Assembly (NCBI GenBank): GCA_030005635.1
Contig: JARUHP010000019.1
Span: forward strand, 1-64,000
DNA: 64,000 nt
Direction: 5' to 3'
From: Deltaproteobacteria bacterium IMCC39146
Lineage (GTDB): Bacteria > Desulfobacterota > Desulfuromonadia > Desulfuromonadales > BM103
Position 1 is the stretch's first letter, and each line of letters starts with the position of its first letter. This document shows, piece by piece, positions 44,190 through 52,820 of this stretch. The notes below the pieces were generated by a model. It was not told where the DNA came from. It was given only the letters and a program-made list of their open reading frames with translations, and ran no database searches. A program made the translations under genes and the position numbers.

Positions 44190-44495
44190 TCAACCCCCCA
44201 GAAAATCTTCGACCAGACGAGTGACTTCCAGAAAATCAGCGTCCTCAAGCAACAACCGTTTGTGACGGGACGTTTCACCAGAGATAATCTTAACATAACT
44301 CCTGGGCAGACTGCAGAGTTTGGCCACGAAAAGACAACAAGCCTTGTTGGCGGCGCCATCGACAGGCGGAGCGGTCAACGCAACCTTGAGTTCCTCTCCT
44401 TGAAGTCCGACAACCTTATTGTGACTGGATCGGGGTTGGATATAGAGAAAGACTTCGACACCTGCGTCGGTTTGCCGCAGGCAGGGCAGGCTCAC
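44190..44495 (-). CDS. DUF167/YggU family protein
   Basis: 101 residues. Family signatures are VFLYIQPRSSHNKVVGLQGEELKV, LTAPPVDGAANKACCLFVAKLC and VKIISGETSRHKRLLLED (each shown in part of the chain). It overlaps the DivIVA gene by 4 bp. The yggT-divIVA-DUF167 order is common in bacteria. The function is unknown. Confidence 0.93.
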   Translation of the reverse strand: MSLPCLRQTDAGVEVFLYIQPRSSHNKVVGLQGEELKVALTAPPVDGAANKACCLFVAKLCSLPRSYVKIISGETSRHKRLLLEDADFLEVTRLVEDFLGG

Positions 44496-45199
44496 TTGAG
44501 AAGGTCCTCTTCACCATTGGGATCATTCGGATCGAGATCGAAAGAGAGTTCAGGAGGCTCATGTTCGAGAGGTGACTCAGGTTCTTCAGCCGACGGCAGC
44601 AGAGACTCTACCTCATCAAACTCAGCTTCTTCGACAGGCGCTTCTGCCGGGCCATCCGCTTCCGCAGTGGCCTCCTCTACGGTGGAGTCATTTTTTTCAA
44701 CAAAGGGGAGCGGCTCTTCAAGCATTCTGGCGTCAGCATCAGGGGCATCGAGAGCCACGGTATTCAGATCCATCATGCGGATATGCTTTTCCAGCAAACC
44801 ACGCAGGCTGACTTCAAAATCAATCTTCTGACGCTTGATCTCCTGGATTTCCTCAATCAGCTGCCCGCGACGCTCTTCTGCATTGTGCATCAACCGTTCG
44901 GCCTTGATCTCGGCCTCAGCCATCATGACATCAACCTCACGACGGGCAGTCGACTTCAAATCTGCAGTAATCTTCTGGGTCGTCACCAGTGTTTCCTTCA
45001 GGGTCTCTTCACGTTCACGCATCTCACTCAGGGTCGCGTTAACCCGATCAAGAGACTCCTGAAGGTTCTGATTCTTACCGATCAAGCCCTCTAATTCTTC
45101 GGCCAGCATTTCCAGAAACTGATCAACAGCAGACTTTTCGTAACCGAAAGGACGCGATTTGAACTGTTTCTGCTGAATATCGATCGGACTGATTCGCAT
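44492..45199 (-). CDS. DivIVA-domain protein
   Basis: 235 residues from ATG 45199 (GAGGTGAGC upstream; MRISPIDIQQKQFK is the usual DivIVA start). The N-terminal membrane-curvature/lipid-binding segment is IQQKQFKSRPFGYEKSAVDQFL, followed by a coiled coil to about residue 155 and an acidic, Pro-rich tail. DivIVA proteins mark poles and septa in Gram-positives; Gram-negative versions are less studied. It lies in an operon with yggT and DUF167. Confidence 0.9.
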   Translation of the reverse strand: MRISPIDIQQKQFKSRPFGYEKSAVDQFLEMLAEELEGLIGKNQNLQESLDRVNATLSEMREREETLKETLVTTQKITADLKSTARREVDVMMAEAEIKAERLMHNAEERRGQLIEEIQEIKRQKIDFEVSLRGLLEKHIRMMDLNTVALDAPDADARMLEEPLPFVEKNDSTVEEATAEADGPAEAPVEEAEFDEVESLLPSAEEPESPLEHEPPELSFDLDPNDPNGEEDLLK

Positions 45200-45206
45200 G
45201 CTCACC

Positions 45207-45494
45207 TCAGAATCCGCGGCTGAACTGAACAATTATATTCAGCAGTATCTTTTCAACAATCGTCAGCGCAAACAGCAAGGCAATCGGCGAGAGATCGATA
45301 CCACTGAACTGCAACGGCAGATAGCGTTTCATCAGGGCAAGCACCGGCTCGGTCGCACTGTAGAGAAAACGTACGATCGGGTTGTAAGGATCGGGGTTAA
45401 CCCAGGAGATGAGAGCCCGGGCGATGACGATAAAAATATACACCTGGAACACCAGGCTGACGATGTCGTAGAGCGAAGACCAGAGAACTTGCAT
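45207..45494 (-). CDS. YggT-family membrane protein
   Basis: 95 residues from ATG 45494 (GAGGTGCTC upstream; frame open to 45581). Two hydrophobic stretches (about 10-30 and 65-88) flank SWVNPDPYNPIVRFLYSATEPVL, the family signature. Probably in the inner membrane; roles in osmotic tolerance or division have been suggested for relatives. It ends 7 bp before the DivIVA start. Confidence 0.92.
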   Translation of the reverse strand: MQVLWSSLYDIVSLVFQVYIFIVIARALISWVNPDPYNPIVRFLYSATEPVLALMKRYLPLQFSGIDLSPIALLFALTIVEKILLNIIVQFSRGF

Positions 45495-45697
45495 GAGCAC
45501 CTCGAAAGATATCGCTAAAAAGCAACGATAATGACTATTTATGCCTGATATTATATAGCTTAATACAGACGGATCAGTCAAACTCTTTCACATACAAGGT
45601 TCGGGAAAAACGTTGATTTCTCGGCATCTTGAGGCCATAATAGCGACCTTTATACGAGAATATTCTTTTTTACATACTTATTTCAAGGAGAGAATTC

Positions 45698-46771
45698 ATG
45701 GTTAAGACCAACAACCTCAAAGTCAGCGCCGTAACACCTTTGATTGCTCCGGCAGACCTCAAGCAGGTCTTGCCACTCTCGGAAAAAGCCGCCGGCTTTG
45801 TCGCCGCTTCCCGTGAACAGATTCAGAACGTACTCTGGAATCGTGACCCACGGATGATGGTCGTCGTAGGCCCCTGCTCCATTCACGACCCCAAGGCCGC
45901 ACTCGAATATGCTGAACGGCTGGCCAAGCTGAATGAGGAGCTTAAAGATCAATTGCTGTTGGTCATGCGCGTCTACTTTGAAAAGCCCCGCACCACCATC
46001 GGCTGGAAAGGTCTGATCAACGATCCAGACCTTGACGAGTCTCACCAGATTTCAAAAGGTCTTGGTATCGCCCGCCGCTTGATGCTCGACATCACCGACA
46101 GGGGTCTGCCGGTCGCCACAGAAATGCTCGATCCGATCACCCCACAATATATGGCTGACACGCTCAGCTGGGGTGCCATTGGTGCCCGCACCACCGAAAG
46201 CCAGACTCACCGTGAAATGTCGAGTGGCCTCTCCTTCCCGGTCGGGTTCAAGAACGGCACCGATGGCAACCTGCAGATTGCCATCGACGCCATGGGCGCG
46301 GCATGCCACTCGCACAGTTTTCTCGGCATTAACCGTGAGGGTCGCATCTCCATCATAAAAACCACTGGCAACCCTGATATCCACATGGTGCTGCGCGGCG
46401 GCAACGACAAGCCCAACTACGAAGCTGCTGACATTGCCCAGGTGATGGAAAAACTGGCGAAGTCGAAGATCGAGACGTCCATCATGGTCGACTGCAGCCA
46501 CGCCAATTCCTACAAGGACCATACCCGGCAGGAAGGCGTCATGAATGATGTTATTGAGCAGGTTGCGGCCGGCAACGGTCAGATCGGCTCACTGATGATC
46601 GAAAGCTTCCTCGAAGAAGGCAATCAGAAGATGGCCGACAAGCTCGAGGACCTGGCTTACGGCGTTTCAATTACCGACAAATGCGTCAACTGGGAGACTA
46701 CGGAACGCATGTTGCGTCATGCTCACGCCAAACTCAAGGAGTGCGGAGGTCGCAACCTGCCCGCAAAGTAA
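45698..46771 (+). CDS. aroG: 3-deoxy-7-phosphoheptulonate synthase (class I, AroFGH type)
   Basis: 357 residues. First step of aromatic amino acid synthesis: PEP plus erythrose 4-phosphate gives DAHP. Signatures are VVVGPCSIHDPKAALEYA, RVYFEKPRTTIGWKGLINDP, GARTTESQTHREM, PVGFKNGTDGN, DCSHANSYKD. Which aromatic acid inhibits it cannot be told by eye. AAGGAGAG precedes the ATG. The stop TAA overlaps the hgcA start (TAATG), so hgcA is coupled to it. Confidence 0.96.
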   Translation: MVKTNNLKVSAVTPLIAPADLKQVLPLSEKAAGFVAASREQIQNVLWNRDPRMMVVVGPCSIHDPKAALEYAERLAKLNEELKDQLLLVMRVYFEKPRTTIGWKGLINDPDLDESHQISKGLGIARRLMLDITDRGLPVATEMLDPITPQYMADTLSWGAIGARTTESQTHREMSSGLSFPVGFKNGTDGNLQIAIDAMGAACHSHSFLGINREGRISIIKTTGNPDIHMVLRGGNDKPNYEAADIAQVMEKLAKSKIETSIMVDCSHANSYKDHTRQEGVMNDVIEQVAAGNGQIGSLMIESFLEEGNQKMADKLEDLAYGVSITDKCVNWETTERMLRHAHAKLKECGGRNLPAK

Positions 46772-47940
46772 TGAGTAAAAACAATTGCTGCCCACCCCCT
46801 GAGCCGGAAACAACCTGCTGCCCTCCAAATGAGGAAGGCACAGAGTGTTGTCCGCCTGCACAGAGCTCCGAACCATGTTGTGCGGAAGTTACCGACGACC
46901 GGCCAGGCTACAAGCTCTGGCCTTTCGTTTGCGGTTGGACAACCGTATCAGGGCAGCAGATTCCTAAAGTTGCAACACGCCTCACCGCAACAGACATTGC
47001 GGGCCGCTGGCAGATGCGCTGGGGTTTCGGGCGAACCCGCTACAGTATCGCACCGGGGCTCTACGCCATCGGCGCCCCCTCAGGCGACAGTCCGGTCCTG
47101 GTGACCGCCAACTACAAGATGACCTTCGACATCCTCCGCCGCGACATGTACGGCCACGACGTCTGGATACTGGTCATCGACACCAAAGGCATCAACGTCT
47201 GGTGCGCCGCCGGCAAAGGGACTTTCGGCACAGACGAAATCGTGCGCCAGGTTGAAAGAGCTAAGCTACAGGACGTCGTCAAGCATCGCATTCTGATCCT
47301 GCCGCAACTCGGTGCCCCGGGAGTTGCCGCTCACGAAGTCACCAAAGCCTGCGGATTCAAAGTTCTCTATGGCCCGGTCCGCAGCAGCGACTTGCCTGAG
47401 TTTATCGATACCGGAAACAAAGCCTCACCGCAGATGCGGCGGGTCACCTTCGGCCTGGTCGACCGCCTGGTCCTTACGCCTGTGGAGCTGGTTTACATGT
47501 GGAAGCACACTCTCTACAGTATTGTGGCTCTCTTTATTCTCGGCGGTATAGGCCCTGATATTTTTTCCCTTTCAGCAGCAGGGTCACGCGGTGGCGCTGC
47601 CGTTGCAACAGGGATAATGGCCCTTCTGACCGGCGCAGTGATTACTCCCATACTGCTGCCATGGGTTCCCGGGCGTGCCTTCGCCAAAAAGGGCGCAATA
47701 ACCGGCCTCGCAATCGGCGTCGCGGCCGCCCTGGTGTTTGCTGACGCCCTGGGATGGCTGAACACACTGGCCCTGATCTTGACCACAGCAACAATCTCAT
47801 CCTGGTGCGCCATGCACTTCACGGGCTCATCAACCTTCACCTCGCCATCGGGCGTTGATAAAGAAATGCGTCAGGCCATACCTGCACAGGCAGCGGCTCT
47901 GCTGGTCGGCGCTCTTTGCTGGTTGGCGGCGGCTTTTTAA
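46771..47940 (+). CDS. hgcA: HgcA, corrinoid protein for mercury methylation
   Basis: 389 residues from ATG 46771, overlapping the aroG stop by one base; an upstream frame to 46681 lies within aroG. The corrinoid domain has the diagnostic cap-helix motif NVWCAAGKGTFG with the cobalt-coordinating Cys145. C-terminal membrane helices follow from about residue 275. It transfers a methyl group from methyl-THF-derived methylcobamide to Hg(II) (established for Desulfovibrio and Geobacter). The first 37 residues are unusual: Cys pairs at 6-7, 16-17, 26-27 and 36-37, exactly ten residues apart, in a Pro/Glu-rich context. HgcB is encoded next, after a repeat. The metV-metF-folD genes of the methyl branch lie 6-8 kb away. 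Confidence 0.97.
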   Translation: MSKNNCCPPPEPETTCCPPNEEGTECCPPAQSSEPCCAEVTDDRPGYKLWPFVCGWTTVSGQQIPKVATRLTATDIAGRWQMRWGFGRTRYSIAPGLYAIGAPSGDSPVLVTANYKMTFDILRRDMYGHDVWILVIDTKGINVWCAAGKGTFGTDEIVRQVERAKLQDVVKHRILILPQLGAPGVAAHEVTKACGFKVLYGPVRSSDLPEFIDTGNKASPQMRRVTFGLVDRLVLTPVELVYMWKHTLYSIVALFILGGIGPDIFSLSAAGSRGGAAVATGIMALLTGAVITPILLPWVPGRAFAKKGAITGLAIGVAAALVFADALGWLNTLALILTTATISSWCAMHFTGSSTFTSPSGVDKEMRQAIPAQAAALLVGALCWLAAAF

Positions 47941-47949
47941 ACGAGAAAC

Positions 47950-48155
47950 GGACTTATAACCCAAACAAAGGTCGTAAGGATTTAACGCAAAGGCGCAAAG
48001 GGGTAGAGAAGGCCCGCAAAGAAAACCACTTCAAAAAGCGAGAACAATCGCCCTTTGCGTTTTTCCTGGCTTTTCTTAGCGTCCTTGCGTTGGTCTTTTG
48101 ATTTCAGCTCTTACTGTTTTGGTGTAAAGACTTATTCCCTTTGTTTGGGTTATAG
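47950..48155. repeat. TATAACCCAAACAA-family palindromic repeat, copy 3 (between hgcA and hgcB)
   Basis: Ends CGGACTTATAACCCAAACAA and TTTGTTTGGGTTATAG are inverted; inner arms TTTAACGCAAAGGCGCAAAG and CTTTGCGTTTTTCC are mirrored. It fills nearly all of the 239 bp between hgcA and hgcB. Confidence 0.9.
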
Positions 48156-48179
48156 CCCAGGAAAGGAAAGAGAGAGAAG

Positions 48180-48467
48180 ATGACAGCTCCGCGTTATATT
48201 GAAAATGTTGCCAGCCTGAAGCTTGACGAGGAACGTTGCATCGGTTGTGACCTTTGCACAGCGGTTTGCCCACACGGAGTTCTTGTCAGGAAAGAAAGTA
48301 AGGCAAACATTGCTGACTTGAACGCCTGTATCGAATGTGGCGCCTGCGTCATCAACTGCCCTGTTGAAGCTTTAACCGTTAAAAAGGGAGTGGGCTGTGC
48401 CAGCGCGATCATCAATGGTTGGCTGACCGGGGAAGAACCTAGTTGCGATTGTGGTGGCAGCTGCTAG
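48180..48467 (+). CDS. hgcB: HgcB, ferredoxin-like partner in mercury methylation
   Basis: 95 residues. Two [4Fe-4S] motifs: Cys20/23/26/30 (CIGCDLCTAVCP) and Cys50/53/56/60 (CIECGACVINCP). Cys73 in KKGVGCASAI is the conserved extra cysteine of HgcB. The C-terminus has Cys89, 91 and 95 (CDCGGSC) where relatives end in a Cys pair thought to hand Hg(II) to HgcA. It reduces the corrinoid of HgcA and binds mercury (family knowledge). GAGAGAAG precedes the ATG. It is separated from hgcA by a repeat element and followed by a hairpin. Confidence 0.95.
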   Translation: MTAPRYIENVASLKLDEERCIGCDLCTAVCPHGVLVRKESKANIADLNACIECGACVINCPVEALTVKKGVGCASAIINGWLTGEEPSCDCGGSC

Positions 48468-48550
48468 AGAATCGTCTCAATCACAACCTAAAGCAATTGA
48501 GCCTTAACGACACTCGCTGAAAGCAGATAGATCCTATTGTCCAACAATAT

Positions 48551-48578
48551 ATGGCCACCCGGTTTACTGGGTGGCCAT
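48551..48578 (+). terminator. hairpin downstream of hgcB
   Basis: ATGGCCACCC ... GGGTGGCCAT, 10-bp stem with an 8-base loop; only a weak T-rich tail (TAGTCATTT) follows. Confidence 0.65.
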
Positions 48579-48669
48579 AGTCATTTAAATCAAGCAGCCT
48601 CCCAAAGACCTAAACCAACAAGAATCCGTTCTTCAACTCAGCAAGTCGTGCTTCGTAATAATTGATTTT

Positions 48670-48880
48670 CGGACTTATAACCCAAACAAAGGTTGTAAGT
48701 ATTTAACGCAAAGGCGCGAAGGGGGAGAGAAAGCCCGCAAAGAAAACCACTTCAAAAAGCGAGAATAGTCTCCCTTTGCGTCTTTCCGGACTTTTCTTAG
48801 CGTCTTTGAGTTGGTCTTTTGACTTCAGCTTTTACTGCTTTGCTGTAAAGACGTATTCCCTTTTTTTGGTTTATAGACCC
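48670..48880. repeat. TATAACCCAAACAA-family palindromic repeat, copy 4
   Basis: Left end CGGACTTATAACCCAAACAA; right end TTTTTTTGGTTTATAGACCCG. Very similar to copy 3, only 515 bp away, so the two copies flank hgcB as direct repeats. Confidence 0.9.
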
Positions 48881-48952
48881 GTTGATTTTTGACTTTTCTA
48901 AACAGATAGAGCTTTAGAATATTAGTGAATTCCTGAGTTGTTAATCTGGCAG

Positions 48953-49570
48953 TTATGTGTAATCTGAGGTTTCAGCATCAACAATAAAATCCCAGATGCA
49001 TGAACGTGTTTCCTCATCCATATTCTTGAATTGTAGCCCCATGGTAGTCGTTGGAGACACCGGGATGTTTTCTGGCTTCCCACTCCAGATAACCCTTGCA
49101 AGAAGAGATGAGGACTCTTCCTTTCCAGGTAATTGTAAATGAAATTTTGTTTCAGAATCCTCATCAGGGAGCTGACCCAGATCGAAGATTTCAATGGCTG
49201 CACCTGTGGAGCTTATGTTTAATAATCTAGCGGATCTTTTATTGCCACCAAAGCCTATCTGAACAAAAAAATCACGGCATAGGCTTAGCCGAAAATCGTC
49301 TCTTCTCAGTAATCGAGCCAACCTTTTATTAATCTCATATTGCGCTTGAAGCTCTAAATTCTCAGACTTTTTAAGTTGAAATTTTTCTCTTGCAGCAAAC
49401 AGCAAGTTTTTCAAAGAAAAACGGAGATCAAAGGGTCTTTTTTCGGTTGAAATGACAACATCTTCAACTATGACAATTTCCTCACACCGAGGACACAAAA
49501 AAATCTGCACCTCTGCGAGATGAGGTGATTTGATAAGTCCACCACAATTTGAACAATTCATTTGAAGCAT
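48953..49570 (-). CDS. PilZ-domain protein with N-terminal zinc ribbon
   Basis: 205 residues (ATG 49561 is an alternative three codons later). The N-terminal zinc ribbon is CSNCGG ... LCPRCEE. The C-terminal half fits a PilZ domain for cyclic di-GMP: RRDDFR followed by LLNISSTGAAIE (the (D/N)xSxxG part) and MGLQFKNMDEETR. Likely a cytoplasmic c-di-GMP-responsive protein; the target is unknown. It could relate to the adhesin system in this window, but that is speculation. Confidence 0.8.
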   Translation of the reverse strand: MLQMNCSNCGGLIKSPHLAEVQIFLCPRCEEIVIVEDVVISTEKRPFDLRFSLKNLLFAAREKFQLKKSENLELQAQYEINKRLARLLRRDDFRLSLCRDFFVQIGFGGNKRSARLLNISSTGAAIEIFDLGQLPDEDSETKFHLQLPGKEESSSLLARVIWSGKPENIPVSPTTTMGLQFKNMDEETRSCIWDFIVDAETSDYT

Positions 49571-49836
49571 ATTGTTATGCTCTTAGGTAAGGGAATTTCA
49601 ATTATACCCTGTTACAGGTTGTGGTCAAAGAAGTGAAATTCCTATGTATATCTTTAATTTTGCACTGGAGTGGTCAGATTGGCCGAGAGGCTCAATCTAA
49701 CCAGGTCCGGCATAGAGCAAAAGGCCAGCCGTTACCAGGTGGCCATTATTTTGCAAATTAACGAGTCTCCTTAAATATCTCTATCAATAAGAAGCCTGTT
49801 TTGGTTTCAGAAGCCGGTCGTAACATAGAGGAAACA

Positions 49837-50003
49837 CTAGCAGCCTGTCGGACTATCTGGGCTGAAGCGAAAATTTGATTGTTTGAGAACAGACTTTGGT
49901 TGATTTGAGAGTAATAGCCGTAGATATTGGTCGTAAATGAGCCGAAACATGGGCCAAACAGACGGATTTACAGCCAGTTCATTGGTAGTCCGGCAGGCTG
50001 CTA
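49837..50003. repeat. ~167-bp TA-flanked palindromic element, copy C (overlaps the DUF3750 stop codon)
   Basis: Ends TAGCAGCCTGTCGGACTA and TAGTCCGGCAGGCTGCTA, with the same interior as the other copies. Its right end supplies the TAG stop of the minus-strand DUF3750 gene. Confidence 0.9.
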
Positions 50004-50552
50004 ATTCACGTAACCACTACCGATGGCAGTAAACGGCAGACGCAACTCAAGTTCGGGTACCTGCTTGGCAATCCAAGCGGTGAACGTGTTGCTATTGGGC
50101 CCAGGAAAGACCGTGTAAGCTGTTTTCCACGGATAGGCATGTGCAGCCTTATTAATTTCATCAATAATTTTGTCAACTTCTGCACCCTTATGTTCTTTGA
50201 GAATCTGAGGTTTCTCTCCGAACCAGAGTCGATCTGGAATGTCCTTTGCAATTCTCAAGACGGGCTCGCCGTGATGACCACGCCAACCGACAACATCGTA
50301 CACCGTGTAAGTGGCTTCACCAGTCCGTTTTGCAGCTATCCAAGTGTGAATTGCAAACCAGCCTCGCCAGCTCCAAGCTTTGGCACCATAAACATGTATA
50401 ACCGCTTCTTTTGTAACGGAAGGGTCGGGGGCAATCCCCGCAGATTCACGACTCGCAGTGCGCCAGTCTTTACCAGAAGAGCAGTTCGACAAGAGGACCC
50501 CCATAAGGACAAAAACTGGGAGAAGCTTTAAGTTTTTTTTAAAGTACTTCAC
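50001..50552 (-). CDS. DUF3750 lipoprotein
   Basis: 183 residues. A lipoprotein signal peptide ends in LLSNC (Cys24). The DUF3750 domain is recognised by WFAIHTWIAAKR, YTVYDVVGWRG, PDRLWFGEKPQ, YPWKTAYTVFPGPNSNTFTAWIA and LPFTAIGSGYV. The family function is unknown. The stop TAG is formed by the terminal CTAG of a repeat, so the last codons may have been shifted or protected by that insertion. Confidence 0.88.
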   Translation of the reverse strand: MKYFKKNLKLLPVFVLMGVLLSNCSSGKDWRTASRESAGIAPDPSVTKEAVIHVYGAKAWSWRGWFAIHTWIAAKRTGEATYTVYDVVGWRGHHGEPVLRIAKDIPDRLWFGEKPQILKEHKGAEVDKIIDEINKAAHAYPWKTAYTVFPGPNSNTFTAWIAKQVPELELRLPFTAIGSGYVN

Positions 50553-50728
50553 TAAATCACCTTCAAGTAAGAAATTCTTTTCAGTTATTTTAGCTTAGCA
50601 CGGCTGTGGATATGAAGTAATTGACCAACGGGTTGTAGAGGTTAAGGGTAATTCTTATTCAACCATGACCCTTGCATTATAAGAGCGACCACCAAGGGAC
50701 GAGCCCTGGTGACCATCATTTTGTATAT

Positions 50729-52216
50729 TTATAAGCTTTCAGTCAGGTCTAAGGGGAAAATCGGTCTTGGCACGTTACGATATGGTAGCCGGTCGTAACG
50801 TGGGGTGCAAAGTGCGCCACTATCACAAACTATTATTTGTCCCGAAATCGGCTCGAAGGCAGCGCGAAAGTGTTGCATCGACTTTAGTGCAACAACGTGT
50901 TTTTCCTGTGGATCGATGCCAAAGGCTTTGAATTGCTGTAAATCGAGAATTTGTCGGGGGATGGTAACCACCAATATTTCAATGCCGCCGACACGGATGA
51001 CGGCACTGGGACCGAAACTGCCGTGGAGCCCATGGACCATTGGACCATCGCCGGTGAAATGGCCGTCGCTGCGTGAAACGAGCTCAGCCTTGACAGTAAG
51101 CGGACCACCACCGAAGTCTGGATCGGTCTTGCCTCCAAGCATCAGCTGAACAGGTTTGCCAACAACAGCTGTCTGCAGCGCCTGCACGACCGCTCCATCA
51201 ACCATGGGGGCAAAACAGGCATTGTTCACACCCGCATCAAGCAGTGCGCGCAACAGCTCGGTTGAATCGCCATAGCCGCCGGCGCCAGGGTTATCTGCGT
51301 AATCGGCGATAACCAGCGGCCCCTTTTCGGGCTTGTAAGTCGCGGCAAGCCCTGCTGCTTCGTCAACACTGAGATAATCGTTGAGTACCTCGAAACGGCG
51401 CTTCCAGATATCATCAGCAATTGTTTCAGCAAAAGCAGCGTGCGCAGCAAAGGCTCCTTGTCCGCACACCAAAACCGTTGGCCCAACCTCGGCGACATCG
51501 GCGCTGGCAAAGCCGGCATTGATACTCACGGCAAAGACATCTTCCTTCTCTTCATAGGCACGCGCTGCCGCATTGCGCGCTATCATCGGGCCAATGTCGG
51601 TGCGACCACCATTGACTTCTTCAAGCATGGGACGGCTGATGCGGATAGTGCGCGGTTTAATTTCACCGGCCATGGTTTGCTGGAGAATGTCGCCAGCCTG
51701 GCGTCCGGTGTCACGCATATCAATGTGCGGGTAGGTTTTGAACGAAACAATAATGTCTGCCAGCGCACACATCTGCTCGCTGACATTGGCATGGGGATCA
51801 AGAGTGATCGCAATCGGCATCTCATTGCCCACGACACTGCGGATACGACGAAGCAATTCTCCTTCGCCATCTTCGCAGAAATCGAGGCCCATCGCGCCGT
51901 GTAAGCCGAGCAACAGGCCATCGAATGGAAGCTTTTTTAGGCTGGCGAGGATCGGCTCACAGAGCCAGTCAAACGCCTTGCGCCTGATTTTGCCGCTCGG
52001 CCCGGCTGCAGCACTCAGAATATGAGTAATTCGCCAGTCATATACGCGACCGGCGTCAAGGAAACCAGCAAGCTCCGTATTCTCTGTGCCACGCTCATCG
52101 ATGGCTGCTGCGCCCATCAGGGCATAACGGGCCATGAAGGCTTGCTTCCCGGTTTTGTGCCTGCTGAATGAATTGGTTTCATGGGAAAGTTCAGCCGTTA
52201 ATACATTGAAACTCAT
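50729..52216 (-). CDS. M81-family metallopeptidase-like protein (MlrC-type)
   Basis: 495 residues. MlrC-type signatures: ELSHETNSFS at the N-terminus, LLGLHGAMGLDFCEDGEGE, ITLDPHANVSEQM (metal ligands Asp and His), FKTYPHIDMRDTG and MLEEVNGGRTDIGPM. The founding member opens linearised microcystin peptides; most relatives have unknown substrates. It is divergent from a DUF1611/racemase pair, across a 600-bp gap with a repeat element. This suggests a catabolic module for an unusual peptide or D-amino acid derivative (inference). Confidence 0.88.
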   Translation of the reverse strand: MSFNVLTAELSHETNSFSRHKTGKQAFMARYALMGAAAIDERGTENTELAGFLDAGRVYDWRITHILSAAAGPSGKIRRKAFDWLCEPILASLKKLPFDGLLLGLHGAMGLDFCEDGEGELLRRIRSVVGNEMPIAITLDPHANVSEQMCALADIIVSFKTYPHIDMRDTGRQAGDILQQTMAGEIKPRTIRISRPMLEEVNGGRTDIGPMIARNAAARAYEEKEDVFAVSINAGFASADVAEVGPTVLVCGQGAFAAHAAFAETIADDIWKRRFEVLNDYLSVDEAAGLAATYKPEKGPLVIADYADNPGAGGYGDSTELLRALLDAGVNNACFAPMVDGAVVQALQTAVVGKPVQLMLGGKTDPDFGGGPLTVKAELVSRSDGHFTGDGPMVHGLHGSFGPSAVIRVGGIEILVVTIPRQILDLQQFKAFGIDPQEKHVVALKSMQHFRAAFEPISGQIIVCDSGALCTPRYDRLPYRNVPRPIFPLDLTESL

Positions 52217-52820
52217 AGAGCAATCCGTGTGGGAAAGAGGAAAAAATAAGGGAGCATAGAAGATTAGGGGTGAAAGGTGCTAGCAACCTGTCGGACTATC
52301 TGGGCTGAAGCGAAAATTTGACCGTTTGAGAACAGATTTTGGCTCATTTGAGAGTAATAGCCGTAGCTATTGGTCGAAAAGGAGCTGAAATATGGGCCAA
52401 ACAGGCGGATTTGCAGCCAGTTCATGGTTAGTCCGACAGGCTGCTAGTGCCGCGTCAGTTTGTCGTTAACGCGGCACCAGCCTTTTCGAACAGCCTTGGT
52501 CGCTTATCAAGAAGCAACCAATTCCATGATATACCATCCAGAGAATTGCTATCTTTTTCTTTTCCAATGCAGGGTATGAAAGGGGCTTCGGTCAACAAAT
52601 TATGTGTCATGCCTCACGGCTAAGTTTCTTAAACTGCTGATTTATCGATTCTTTTCCAACAATATGTGAAGCAGTGTGTTAAACTTGTCATTCAAGTCGC
52701 CCAGTGGGAATTTATTTCCACAGCATCCAACCTTAGTTGGGACAACTCGTTGACAATCGACCAATACTGGTCGGAACGATCTCGTCGCCTCCTCTGAGAC
52801 TGATTCTCAAAGGAGCTTCT
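52217..52820. other. 600-bp divergent intergenic region
   Basis: Contains repeat copy D (52280-52447). The rest (52448-52820) must carry promoters for the M81 gene on the left and the DUF1611 gene on the right. No convincing regulator site or small gene was found. Confidence 0.5.
52280..52447. repeat. 168-bp TA-flanked palindromic element, copy D
   Basis: Ends TAGCAACCTGTCGGACTA and TAGTCCGACAGGCTGCTA. The same interior as copies A-C. Unlike them it does not touch a stop codon. Confidence 0.9.

Noticed and set aside
47950-48880. CRISPR array
   Set aside because: The repeats are two ~206-bp palindromes 515 bp apart with a gene between them, not short evenly spaced direct repeats.
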